The notes below the pieces were generated by a model that did no database searches, was not told the origin of the DNA, and saw only the letters and a list, made by a program, of their open reading frames with translations. A stretch of DNA of 64,000 bases from the NCBI GenBank assembly GCA_017979445.1, contig CM030717.1, positions 13,068,086-13,132,085 of the forward strand, written 5' to 3'. This DNA is from Akebia trifoliata (taxonomy: Eukaryota > Streptophyta > Magnoliopsida > Ranunculales > Lardizabalaceae). Below, piece after piece: positions 1-11,167 of this stretch (its first letter is position 1; each line of letters starts with the position of its first letter). The position numbers and the translations under genes were made by a program.

Positions 1-35
1 TTAAAAGAAAAAAAAAAATATATAACTAAAATAAT

Positions 36-383
36 GTGGCTGAATTTCAAGGACTGCTTGAAGGCTTAAGACTCGTTCCTCTACAAGGCTTAAACCTCAA
101 CATTGAATCAGATTCTAAGATAATGGTTGAAGCTCTAAAAGGTGGTGTTGCTCCATGGGAAGTGGATTCAATTGTATTCCAAGTTTGGTACATTTTGAAA
201 GATGTGCATTGGGATTTTCAACATGTCTATCGTGAGAGAAACTCAGTTGCAGATAGTCTGGCTAATTTTGCTTCTCGAACTGCTTCTTCCGTAACTTTTT
301 ATTCGTTTGCTAGTCTCCCTTTGTTGGCAAAGTACTTTTACTTGGGAGACTTGATGGGTATCTCTTGTATAAGAAAATATTAA
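36..383 (+). pseudogene. LINE RNase H-like domain fragment
   Basis: An open frame of 115 codons resembles the second half of the RNase H-like domain (RVT_3 type) found at the C-terminus of plant L1-like LINE polyproteins. Visible landmarks are AEFQGLLEGL (the catalytic Glu helix), IESDSKIMVEAL (catalytic Asp) and YRERNSVADSLANFAS near the end (third acidic residue). The first strand with the leading catalytic Asp is missing, as are the reverse transcriptase and endonuclease, so this is a truncated relic. The same domain recurs at 7340-7893 (minus) and 10220-10893 (plus). A host RVT_3 protein is possible but unlikely. Confidence 0.7.
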
Positions 384-894
384 TGGCCTAATGGCCCTCC
401 ATTTCTTTCCTTCATAAAATTCCTCATTTGCTTAGCAAAGAAAAATCGTCTCCTCTCTTAACCTCATGTATCTTCATCACTCCTTTCAAAGAAAATCTAA
501 AATATTTTTAAAATAAAACATAAGCCACAAAGCTCGGGTGCAAACTCATCTCCACCTTTTTATAAGAATTAACATATTATAAATGAATGGAACATGAAAA
601 ATATATACGTAATCAAGGATAATAATTATCTCAAAAATATTATAAAGTATTATCATCATTGTCATCAAACTCCAAGCAAAGAATTTTATAACAATCTAAT
701 TAAATCACAATCTCAAACATGCAACTCTCAAATTCTATCATAAATATCTTATTTTAATTAAGAGAGAAAGGAAAAGATGAACCTACATTTTTATTACAAT
801 ATGTCTATAATTTTACTATGTTGATCATCCTGATCCTACGAATGATTCTTCCTTCTTTAAGAATACCAAACAATCAAGGCTTGATTGAGATTAC

Positions 895-925
<31 letters not shown>

Positions 926-1592
926 GAAACCTCAATTTATTAGAGTTCCAGAGAAAAGTATATAAAGAAAATCATGAATAAAAAGATGAAGATCCTCCTT
1001 TTTTAATGATATTAGACTTTTAAATTAAACAAATTATGCCTCCAAAAAAGTTACGGATTGTTATTTATTTGCTCTAAATCTTAATTCTCCTACCAATATA
1101 GATCACTCATTAATTTACCAACCCTTTTATTACCATTAACATTCTTTCTTTATTATAAAAAAAAATATGAAAGACATCAATTTAAATTTAAAAACAAAAT
1201 ATTCCAAAATACATAATTTTATTTAATAAAGGATTTTAAATTTAGAATGACTTTCCTAATCCATACTCTTAGATGATCTATGGGTTGAGATTTAAAGTTA
1301 CTATTTTATTTTACTATTACTATTCAACTAAAAAGGAAATGAGCACTTATTAAGGACCTTCACAATATGTAAAACTTTCTATTTTTTTATTTTAAGAGAT
1401 TGAATAATACTAACTTGAGTTTTAATATCTTCCCAAGATAATTCATACAATTTTGACTTCACTGAGGGGATCTTTTGAATATTTATTTTAAAAATCTAAG
1501 ATAACACCAATATTCCATAAAACACCTTATTTTTTAATTAAATAAAAATCCTCCTTATGCATGATTAATTGCATTATAATGCCATTATCAAC
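384..1592. other. AT-rich intergenic DNA, poly-T tract
   Basis: No gene is visible. A run of about 28 T at 898-925 is followed by sequence that, read on the minus strand, looks like the A-tailed 3' end of a retroposon (a TGAGGTTTC-like motif before poly-A). No coding sequence is attached to it. Confidence 0.5.
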
Positions 1593-1601
1593 TAAATTAT
1601 T

Positions 1602-2540
1602 GAAGAAATTATCAAAAAAAAAAAATCTTTAAAAAAATTATTATAAAAAAGTAAAACATTTTTTGTAATTAGCAAAAAGAATACAAATCGGCACTTAAAG
1701 TGCCGAATTTTTCTTTTCAAATGGCACACACGCCTTTTGGCTCAGAGCCCAACAAACATTTGACATCTGACGCAATGATATCAACAATAGAGAGCTTCTC
1801 TCTTTTGCCTGTTGCCCACAAATTTATTTTTTAGATTTCAAATCTTAAAAAGGGTCGTTGGGCCCACATTGATAATCACATTGACAATCCAACAACACAA
1901 CCTTTTGGATTTCATGAAAATATTCACATATATATATATATTCGAGCTTGATCCAAGATGTTGAAAATGGATGGCTAACGAGCATCCAAATTTAAAGATA
2001 AAATTCAATGGTGAAAAATAGTTTTTTTTTTTTTTTTTTTTTCATAGAATTTTGTTCTCTACAACTCCATTGTATCGGATCATATTTTTTAATGTCACAA
2101 GGTGATCAAATCATAATGTTTACTTTTAAATTTGGATGCTCGGTGGCCGTCCATTTTCAACATCTTGGATCAAGCTCAAAATATATATATATATATATAT
2201 TTTAATATGAATATTTTCATGAAATCTAAAAGACTATTGTTAGATTGTCAATGTAATAATCAATGTGAGCCCAACGACCCTTTTAAGATTTGAAATCTAA
2301 AAAAGTAAATTTGTGGGCAACAGGCACAAGTGAGAAGCTCTCTCAATTGTTGATGTCATTGTGTCACATCTCAAACGTTTGTTGGGCTATAAGCCAAAGG
2401 GTGTGTGCCATTTAAAAAGAAAAATTCAGCACTTTAAGTGCCAATTTGTATTCCTTTCAATAATTATAAAAAATATATTACTTTTTTATAATAATTTTTT
2501 TTTACGTTTTTTTTTTTTTTTTTTTTTGTGTAATTTCCCC
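1602..2540. mobile_element. Foldback Mutator-like MITE, 939 bp, 9-bp TSD
   Basis: The two halves are reverse complements over almost their whole length, with the turning point near 2040-2090. For example, the block around 1684-1740 pairs with the block around 2395-2450, and the sequence around 1930-1970 (gatccaagatgttgaaaatgg) pairs with that around 2155-2180. The ends read GAAGAAATTAT and, on the other strand, GGGGAAATTAC, as in MULE termini. A perfect 9-bp direct repeat TAAATTATT flanks it (1593-1601 and 2541-2549), the size typical of Mutator. No transposase is present, so it is non-autonomous. Open frames inside (2008-2205, 2361-2543) are incidental. Confidence 0.85.
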
Positions 2541-2549
2541 TAAATTATT

Positions 2550-2954
2550 GCATAGTGACTCATTTATCCTTTTCAACAAATGCTACTCACACAACATGGA
2601 TTTCTATGATTTGAGTTACTAATGGGTATACTAATTTATTTATACATTATAAATAAAAACTAAATAAAAATTATTATGTTGCATAAATTCTACAATAGTA
2701 AGCAATTTTTATCCCATAAAATCATAAAATTTTGGCAATAGATGGGAATATGACATTAACATTTTCGACTTCAAATTTTAATATAATTGCATAAAATGAT
2801 AAATTATACAAATATAACTAATTACAAACTACCATTATTTCAAAAAACATGATTATGATATATTCTCCTTAAACCTCTTGAAAGCATTTGAAGGGAAATA
2901 TTAACTAAATAATTTAATAGTCTTTGGATCATAGCCTTGTCAATGCGCCAATGA
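2550..2954. other. Intergenic, nothing recognised
   Basis: AT-rich DNA between the foldback MULE and the TRIM. No open frame or repeat boundary was recognised. Confidence 0.4.
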
Positions 2955-2959
2955 TTGGA

Positions 2960-3482
2960 TGTAGAAAGAGTTGTAGAGATCGAGAGCTCGAAGTGGAGCT
3001 ATCATGTTGCGGGGTGGAGCAGAATGAATGAGTGTAATTAGTCCCACATCAAATAAGAGAATGTTTTGAATTTGGGCTATAAAGACAAATCAAGCCTTAC
3101 ATGGTACAACTCATTTTAAAGTCATTGGGGTTTAGCCTAAAGAGAATAATATTGAACTATTGTGAGTTTGTGGCATCACAAATGGTATCAGAGTCTAATA
3201 TGACTTTTCCTATCTGTTGGGGAGGTAGCCACAGTCTCATCGAGGCCCTACTAACTAGACGTGGAAGGAGTTGTGGAGATCGAGAGCTCAAAATGGAGCC
3301 GTCAATCTACATGGATGGAATGACAGGGATGAGTATGATTAATCCAACTTCGAACAAGAACAAGTTATGGACCTAGGCTATAAGGACAAACCAGACCCTA
3401 CATAGTACAAAGCATTTTAAACTCGTACGGTCATCGGCCTAAAGCGGATAATCTTGTACTATTGTAGGCTTGGGGCATTACA
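2960..3482 (+). mobile_element. TRIM-like retroelement with two ~220-bp terminal repeats
   Basis: Two direct repeats, 2960-3180 and 3260-3482, align along their length (GAGTTGTAGAGATCGAGAGC against GAGTTGTGGAGATCGAGAGC; ends GGCATCACA against GGCATTACA). Between them lie about 80 bp that begin with TGGTATCAGAG at 3183-3193, the usual plant primer-binding site for initiator-Met tRNA. Short LTRs, almost no internal region and no coding capacity define a TRIM. The flanks ttgga and ttata are only a partial TSD. The 91-codon frame at 3101-3376 spans an LTR junction and is not a gene. Confidence 0.75.
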
Positions 3483-3487
3483 TTATA

Positions 3488-4393
3488 TGTGTTCACTTGG
3501 AAATTATGTCCATCATTTTATTTTTGAGATTTGTTGACTTAAAATAACTTAATCTTCGAAATTACATGTATCCAAATGTCTTTTAATGATTTTTTTATTA
3601 AGAAACTTTCTAATTCGAGAAATTTTTTTCATAATACTGCAATAAGCATGAAACCAATGATTAGGTGTCCATCGTTAGGCCACGTTTGGGAATGATCTAA
3701 TCATCTCTACATTTAGGACTTCTATTTTAAGTTGAATTTTATAATGAAGGTGTAAACACCCCATTTTAGTTGGGATCGAGCCTTGAGTGATTCTAAAAGC
3801 TTTTACTAAAGGGTTTGACCTAAGGAATCTTTCAAGAGGGCTTCAAATCCAATCAAAAGAGGATCTCATATCTCAAAAGGCATTTAGAAATTTGGATTTC
3901 AACCAAGTTGTGGGTAACCCATAGACCAGGCCATTTCTGGCCTAGTCCTTGCCTAACCCACGGACCAAAAAACTTTTAGCCTGATTTTTGCCTAACCTAA
4001 GGACCTATGCAATTTTCTTGGTCCCCTACTCACCCAAAGGACCAGTTGGTTAGGCTACTTTGATTGGGATTTGTGCACTTGAGTGCTTAAGAGGATTTTA
4101 CCTCTAAACCCCTCTTAATGTCTTATTTTTTAGATAATTTAAAGTATTTTTACCTCTTTACCCCTTCATTAAGGCATGCTTAAGCATTTCTATTTGGTTT
4201 TAATGTAATTGAGCAAATCTTCAAGGTTTGATATTTAGTTCCCACAAAGTATCATTACCATCATACCCCTAATTTATTGAGATTTAATCTAAGATAATTG
4301 ACCATTAAGGCCACCATCTTGTGATTAACTCAAGGTCATTCTTTAAGAGTTTTTTGTAATTAGACTAAGTTTAAGGAATCAAGATCTTTTTGC
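3488..4393. other. Intergenic, degenerate short repeats
   Basis: No gene. Around 3915-4050 a phrase built on CCTAACCCA-GGACC recurs three or four times with decay, suggesting an old local duplication. Confidence 0.35.
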
Positions 4394-5140
4394 TAGGGCT
4401 GTATTGTGAGTAGGCAAAACCCAAACCCGTTGGGTTGAACCCGACCTTAGGTCAAGTCTAGGCATAGTTACTTTGGGTTCAACCTTAGGTTCGAGTAGCA
4501 AAAGAAAAATGCCCGACTCAAATAGAGTTGAGTGCAGGTAAAGGTATAGGCCAACCTGATTTGCCTGAACCTGAACTTAATATGATTATAGTTTAAAAAT
4601 ATTTCTTAACAATTGGTTTCTTTCACACTCATAATTCATATTTCAATATGTATGCTTTTGTTTATTTATATATTGAAACTAATTTTTTATTATTTTCATT
4701 AGATAAATAATAGTTGTGCTATTAATGTTTTGTTTTAAGGATAATTCTATATTTTCATACAATGATTATATTAAAACTTTAAATATTTTTCTTTCCTTGA
4801 AAATTATGATTATTAATATAAAAAAGATTATTTTAGTTAATCTTATTATTTTTCTTTTCACTTTAAATTTGTTTATAATTTATGTATGTATACTTTTGAA
4901 ACACATTTTTAGGAAAAAAAATTCTAAATTTTAAGTTTTTTACAATCTACTTATCTTTATACTAACTCTTACCAATCAAATATTACCTAGTATTGATAAG
5001 GAATTAATTAATCCAACCAACCCGACTTGGTTAGGGTTCAGGTCAAGCATTTTATAACCCAGGTCAGGGGTGCAAATTGGTATTTGTCAAGTTTGGGTTG
5101 GGTACGGGTTGATCCCCAGCTCGCTTGAGATGCAATCCTA
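4394..5140. mobile_element. Non-autonomous hAT-like element, copy 1
   Basis: This 747-bp block starts TAGGGCTGTA and ends TGCAATCCTA, an imperfect terminal inverted repeat. It is homologous throughout to 61639-62354, including the central AT-rich part (around 4600-4930) and the subterminal GGGTTGGGTT / AACCCGACC motifs. The second copy has a clean 8-bp TSD, which supports hAT. Here the flanks ctttttgc and catttttc match poorly, so this copy appears older. The 72-codon frame at 4716-4934 lies in the AT-rich centre and is not credible. Confidence 0.75.
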
Positions 5141-5148
5141 CATTTTTC

Positions 5149-6240
5149 CCATCAAAGGAAACTCTCTATAACCTGGAACAATTACCCTTTTACCCTTAAG
5201 TTCTTTGAGATTCTATTCAAGGTACTTGACTATAAATACCCTACAACCTAAATTATTTGCATGTCATTGATCTTGTTTTCTTTGGAGTTTAACCACTTTT
5301 AAATGGTTTGGACATCTTTGCCCCCTAAAAAAGAATTATCTAGAACCTAAAAAGTAATTACCCTCTTAAACTTTATTTGTTGAAAGTCATGATAAGTTAA
5401 TTAACCCTTAGGTCCTCCTCTTGGATGCTATTTACATGTCATTATAATCAATTTTCATCCAATTTATTATCTTTTAAAAGGTTTAGACACTCTTATCTCT
5501 CCAAAAGAATTTTCTAGAACCTTGTGAGCCTTTACACTTCTATCATTTGATCATCATGATTAGTAAGACTTATTGATAGATAATACACCATCAAGAACAC
5601 TTTGTTTGAAGATAAACAATGTCATTTAGTAAGATTCTCTTGCTATTAAAATGAATTTTTTGAATTTGGACCTTTATATTCCCAAAGGTCACCCAAAAGC
5701 CTATAAATCAAGGATCTTTCGAAGGAAAAAAGAAAGTAAGTCTTCCTTCCCAAAATTCTACCAAGTTCTTTTTGTTAAAGCTTTCTAAAACCCCAAAATT
5801 ATGTCCAACCATCCACTCAAATATTTTAGAAGTTATAACAAAAAGAAGAAGAAAAAGGAAAAAGACCAAGGTGGGGTATAATATTTACTTTTGTATTTTT
5901 TACCCCCAATCCTACTTCTATCTCTCACACTCTAATCTCTTTACTTTCAAGCAATGTCATGTAATTTTCCTTTCTTTTCCAATAGTTAGGAAGGTAGAAA
6001 ATAATTCCTCCATGTGAGGTAATCTTTCCTTAAAAAGTCCATAATAAATTCCCTAGGGAACATTTAGTTGTCTTTCAATTATTTACTTTCCAAGCTCATA
6101 TAAATTTCAAAGCAAGTAGTGTAAGTTTTTTTTATTTTCAATGGCTAAGAATGAAGAGAGTAATCCCTCCATGTGAGGTAATCTTCTCTTTTATAAGTTC
6201 ATAATAAGTTCCTTTGGGAATATTTACTTTCTAGGACATG
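5149..6240. repeat. Decayed intergenic tandem duplications
   Basis: About 5938-6075 and 6080-6232 are imperfect copies of one unit. Both contain CCTCCATGTGAGGTAATCTT followed by a TAATAA-TTCC-GGGAA segment. A weaker duplication may occur around 5230-5540 (two phrases ending in TTATCTAGAACC / TTTTCTAGAACC). No gene; the 81-codon frame at 5772 is within this repeat. Confidence 0.5.
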
Positions 6241-7259
6241 TTTGATATCGCGATAACACATCGTAATTCGACAAAATAACAAGAAATTACCATGTTTTGC
6301 ATTTCACACAAGTTTGATTGTTAAACCAAAATGTGGTCCACCGGTAAATAACAGTAAAACATCGAAAAAAATAGCTAAAATACTAGATTTTTTTACAAAT
6401 AAAAAAGTCTTAAAAATTTACAATTTTAACTGATTTTCTCCCCTTTTCTACCATCTGTGTCAACCCACATAAACATTACTCCATCTATCAAAACCTATTT
6501 CTCTATCAAACCTTATCTTTCTCTCACTATCAAACTCTCTCTCTTTCTCTCCATTTTCTTATTCTCCATAGATCTTGAGAGCGCCCAAAACCTCACCAGG
6601 TTTATTTCTCAAATAGTTGTGTTATTGTGTTCTTGAACTGGATTTAGGGATGAGGGAAAAAGAAATAGAAATTTAATTAGAAATTACAAGAAACAAGTGA
6701 TTTAAAATAAATTGAAAAAAGTCAATTCTGCAAATTGAAGGTTATTGTAGCACCTAGTACTTCGAGTTGTGCATTTAGGGTGCAATGAAGAATTGCACAT
6801 TTTATTAAAGAACAATCCATTTTGTTAACTTCCTCTCCCCATTATCTAATTTATTAGAAATAATGGAGTTCTAAAGATAGTTTTCCTCTACTCTTCTTTT
6901 TTTTTTTTTTTTTTTTTTTGAGGGGGTGGGGGTTATTTTCCTCTGGTGTGGAGATTAGAACATGAAGATATATGTTGTTTTGCTTTGTTGTTTACATTGC
7001 AACATTAGGATTTAAATGAAGTAAGGAAATGTGTAGGGTGGAATTAGGATGTAATAAAACCCCATTCTAAGAATTTGGTGATGTTGGTGTTAAAAAAACT
7101 TTATTTTTCTTATCTTAAGAGAAGAGAATAAGTCAAAACCAGCAAGTTTAGTTTTCATAGATAGGGAGATTTAATGTAGATCTTATTCCAAAATCACCTT
7201 GGATGTATAATAGCAAGTTTTTGGGCAATAGTTTTAATTAAAAAATTTATTTGATAAGT
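6241..7259. other. Intergenic, nothing recognised
   Basis: AT-rich DNA with a CT-rich stretch around 6500-6560 and a poly-T tract near 6897-6919. No gene or bounded repeat was found. Confidence 0.4.
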
Positions 7260-7893
7260 TTTTTTTTTTTTTTTTGCTGAGCAAAAAAGGAAAGTATATT
7301 AGATTAGAAAAAATTGTATCTAGGGAGATCCCTAAAGATTTACATATCGAAATTGAGAAGATCAAGCTTATCACCAAAGTAAGCACTTTTAACAATTAAA
7401 AGCAGATCTAGAACTCGTCTGAAGATCATAGCTAAATAACTATGAGTTTCAGTAGTAGCAAGGCCATTTGTAGTTGCATTAGCCTCTCTCCAAACATGAT
7501 TCACCCAACAATCCATCTTAAAAATCAGCATTCTAGCTTTATGCACCCAATGATCTAATCTCCAAGGAACTTTCTGAGTAAGAAGACCTTTCACTATGAT
7601 GGCAGAGTCAATTTCAATAATAAATTTTCTTCCAACTAAATGAAAACTCTCCAAAGTAGTTACCAATGCATGGATTTCTACTTCATTGTTTGTCACAACA
7701 CCAAAACTCCAGTACGTCGCTTCAACAAGGTCTCCATTTTTATTGCGAAAATGGCATCACCTCCTGATCGACTTGGATTACTAATGGAAAACCCATAAGA
7801 GTTTAATTTAAACCAGTCAGATGGAGGTCTTTGCCAACTAACAATGGCTATATAGCGAGGAGGAATTTGTTTCTTAAGGATTTCAATATCCAC
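7260..7893 (-). pseudogene. LINE RNase H-like domain, frameshifted, with A-tail
   Basis: Read on the minus strand, the frame ending near 7693 contains WQRPPSDWFKLNSYG, the start of a plant LINE RNase H domain. The usual N-D-G is N-S-Y-G here, so the first catalytic Asp is lost. A frame change near 7693 leads into NNEVEIHALVTTLES (Glu helix), FIIEIDSAIIVKGL (second Asp) and VWREANATTNGLAT, where the final acidic residue is replaced. About 65 bp past the stop (7340) the strand runs into an A-rich tail (T run at 7261-7275 on the plus strand), as expected for a retroposon 3' end. The reverse transcriptase is absent; a dead, 5'-truncated LINE. Confidence 0.75.
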
Positions 7894-7899
7894 TAGCTT

Positions 7900-9150
7900 T
7901 CAAATTGTGTCATTTGATGAGGAAAACTTGAAAGTTCGATGCTCTTCTAGCTCCTTTATCCATTTAAAGAAACCATGGATGACTCCTTGGACTCCTTAAA
8001 AAAATAAATTTCAAATTTTTTTAATAGTAAACATTCACACCTTAAACTCCTTGGATGGTGGTAACTCCCAAACCCGAAGTAGATGAGGTTTAAAACTTTA
8101 AATTCTCACATATCTACCGAATGAATGTCAATAGTTAAAAACCCTCATATGTTAGAAAATAAAAAGGATTCTCATTGAATTTTAATATGAAAACCATGAT
8201 GGATTTGAATGCTACATACAAAAGACGAACTATAGGCCCTCTTCTCTTATCTTTATAAAAAAGGGGACAACAACCCTAGTACAATATATCATATAAAATC
8301 GTTGAAGGCGTTATTGTTAGAGATTTTGATTCCATCAATCACTATAAACCCTAACCGATCCAAATAATATAAAGAGAAAATGTGAGTTTAGTATTCAAGA
8401 AAGGCGGATCAATCTGATTCGCATATAAGGGGTTATTGAATTTTTTCTAGAGGTTTCTCTTCCTCAAATCTTTTGATTTCAATGGCATAAGTTATGTTTT
8501 TGAATAATTTTGATCGTATACTTATCAAGCTAATAAGTTTCTTGAGATATATATATATATATATCAAATACAATTAAATTAGTACAGTTTTCTATTTTTT
8601 GAGTTGGAGATAAATGTCCCTCAACTAAGTTATGTGGTTGAACAAATATCACATCGACTTACACCACATTTTTGTCTTTTCTCTTCACTCTCTCTAACTC
8701 TATTATATCGCCTCTTTAACCCATTATATTAAAAAAAAATTACTTTTACCTATTAATCTCAAAAAAAAAAATTAATAACAATGGTAGGTTTAACTTTTTT
8801 GGAAGATAAATCCAACTAAGATAAACCTCCCATCAACCTATAATTTTATGGGGCCCATTTTATTTTATTTACTCTTTATTCCTAAATTTACTATATTTTC
8901 TATTTTACCCTCTTTAATATATTTTATTATTTTTCATCTTTTACCCCTTAACCTGAAAATTCTTTAATAATACCCTTCTAACTTAATTTTCTCACTTTTA
9001 CTTATTTACACTTCACCCACTATAACTTTCCTATATTTTTTCTTTGACCCCTTTAAATCACTTCATTGTTTTTCATTTTTTACCCCATCAACCTTATTTT
9101 TGTTGATAATAACCATCCAATTTTATTTTTTACACTTTTACCCTCTTAAC
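7900..9150. repeat. Intergenic; degenerate tandem duplication at 8878-9155
   Basis: No gene. Around 8878-9020 and 9025-9155 the same C/T-rich phrase order (ATTTT..CATTTTTTACCCC, then AATAATACCC/ATAATAACC, then CACTTTTAC) appears twice, an old tandem duplication. A short (TA)n tract lies at 8549-8564. Confidence 0.4.
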
Positions 9151-9170
9151 CCGATATATATATATATATA

Positions 9171-9520
9171 AAGCCTTCGAAAGTCCTAACCAAAGTATTT
9201 TGTCTTATATGGACTAAAAGTTTTGGAATGGGCTGATTTTTTGTGAGGGTGATTTCTATAATGAGGAGATCATCCTCACAAAAAAACAGTCAATTCTGAA
9301 ACTTCTAACCCTAGTTTATAGGTTGAAGAATTGTTGATCGTTAGTTTTTACCATCAATTTGTAAATCACTTTTGATGGGGTTAGAAGTTCAGAATGGATT
9401 GATTTTTTGTGAGAATTATCTCCTCGTCATAGGGATCATCCTCACAAAAATCAACCTATTCCAGAACTTTTAGCCCTTATAAGACAAAACTTTGACTAGG
9501 AATTTAGTTGATGAATCGGA
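9171..9520. mobile_element. Diverged unit of the double-hairpin MITE family
   Basis: The unit carries the hallmark of the cluster at 28.8-32.9 kb: a hairpin of GGAATGGGCTGATTTTTTGTGAG with its complement, a spacer ending TTTTGATGGGGTTAGAAG, and a second hairpin of the same type. It is more diverged than the clustered units. It is flanked by (TA)n on the left (9154-9170) and TA/TG repeats on the right. Terminal parts are inverted copies (TTTTGTCTTATATGGACTAAAAG against CTTTTAGCCCTTATAAGACAAAA). Confidence 0.7.
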
Positions 9521-9521
9521 T

Positions 9522-9533
<12 letters not shown>

Positions 9534-9562
<29 letters not shown>
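9534..9562. repeat. (TG)n microsatellite
   Basis: An uninterrupted TG dinucleotide run directly after a (TA)n tract. Confidence 0.95.
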
Positions 9563-9568
<6 letters not shown>

Positions 9569-10219
9569 TTCAATCTATGTATAAAAACATTATGTTGTCT
9601 TAATCTTCATGTTGAATGGATTTTTGAATGATGAAAATGCTAATATTCATAGCAAAAGTGCTTGAATCAAATAGCTTGGTTTCAATTTTTGTTTTTCTTT
9701 TCAGATCTATCAGAGTGAAGGAAGAAAATTCAAAGGTCAATGATTTAAAAATAAAGTGTACCACGTGGTCTTGATTTGGAGCTCTTATTCAACTCTGCCA
9801 TATTTTCTTTGATTTTATTTCTCTGACAAGTTAGGGCGTGTATGATTGTTTGTAGGAGAAAATGGGAGAATGAAATGCTTTGACAACTGATCAGCTTGAT
9901 TTTTATATTTTTTCGAAATGGGTAGGACCCATTATATACCTTATATGGTAAGACTCATGGAGATGTAAGAATCCCAAAACTACATTGTCTCCCATGTGCA
10001 AGGCAGAAGTGGATGGAGCTCCACTCAAAGCTTTGTTTCGACTTTCGATAACCCAAACAACCATATGTTACAATGACCAAAAACCAGTGATGGGACCCAA
10101 AATTTGTCAACTTGGAGCCAATTTCATTCCATAAACTTCTAATTATATAACCTTCCAAATTCTGATTAAATTTGATTAATAAATAATATTAAATACATAA
10201 AAAAAAAAAACTTTTTATT
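9563..10219. other. Intergenic, nothing recognised
   Basis: No convincing gene or bounded repeat. The 67-codon minus-strand frame at 9955-10158 shows no recognisable motif. Confidence 0.35.
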
Positions 10220-10893
10220 ATAGTGGAGGACTTCATAGGAATGATAAAGGTAAAATAGTGGTGGGATTCAACTTATGTACTTTGGTTTTTTAACAAATAA
10301 TAAAGCAGAATTCCATGTTTTATCAGAAGGACTATAATGTCTCCTAGTTAATTATCAACACTTGATCAATGAGACGAGTTCTCAATTAACGAAAATAATT
10401 AATGTTTGAAGGAGATTCAGAGAAGAAATTACTGGAGTAGACTAATGTGTTGGCAAGAGAGAAAATCCTTTTTAAAGGTTTCACGACATTTTAGCTCTCT
10501 TTGCACATCAAAACCTACGGGTGAAGTTTATGTAAATTTTTCATCATTTATATAACACTTGCTTCCTTGTCATCATGGTCGAGTTGATAGAAATTCTGGA
10601 AACACTGACGTTTGCTCAAAGAAAAGAAGGTTCGTATAATATTCCCTTTACTCAATTAAATGTATCAAAAAAGATATCAAGGTATCTTGGCAGTATGCGG
10701 AAGTTGTTACATGGAGATTCAGTTGATTACAAAGGAATTCCTATATTGTCACTTCGAGTTCTTATGGTGAGAAGCCAATCGATTGGCTGATTTTCTAGCT
10801 CATTTAAGGGTGTTTGGGAAAGAGTATTTTATCAATAAGGGTATTAATTGTTTATCTGAAGAACAATCGAAAATTCTTTATCATTCTTTCCTA
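10220..10893 (+). pseudogene. LINE RNase H-like domain, heavily broken
   Basis: Fragments in changing frames follow the order of a LINE RNase H domain. GGLHRNDKGKIVVGF is at about 10227-10270, NNKAEFHVLSEGL (Glu helix) at about 10298-10340, and a FEGDSEKKLLE-like Asp segment at about 10405-10437. The C-terminal EANRLADFLAHLR runs from about 10770 and ends at TAA near 10893. A stop interrupts the first part, and an unaligned stretch separates the Asp segment from the tail. The 71-codon frame at 10575-10790 covers only part of this. Confidence 0.65.
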
Positions 10894-11167
10894 TAACTAC
10901 ACTCAATAGAATTTGTAAATAGGACGGGCAGAGCTAGTAAGGAGTTGGTGTGCCTCCACTAAGGCACCCATATATTCTCAACTAATTAAATGTCCCATTC
11001 GTCCTCATTCCCTCACCTCTCTCCTCATTTGCTCCCACACCCTCAGCTCCCTCTGTACAACTAACCATAGTTTACCCTCATTAGAAGAAAATCATGACTC
11101 CCCCTGAATAGGGAGAGGCCTTTTAACCTCAACTTATCAATCAAAATAATAATAATAATAATAATAA
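10894..11167 (+). repeat. LINE 3' tail ending in (AAT)n
   Basis: Directly downstream of the RNase H stop is a CT-rich segment (GGGCAGAGCTAGTAAGG, then CATTCCCTCACCTCTCTCC and GCTCCCACACCCTCA) that ends in (AAT)n at about 11146-11167. The same segment occurs in inverse orientation at 22265-22470. Its position after an RNase H ORF and the simple-repeat tail suggest it is the 3' untranslated end of this LINE family. Confidence 0.6.
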
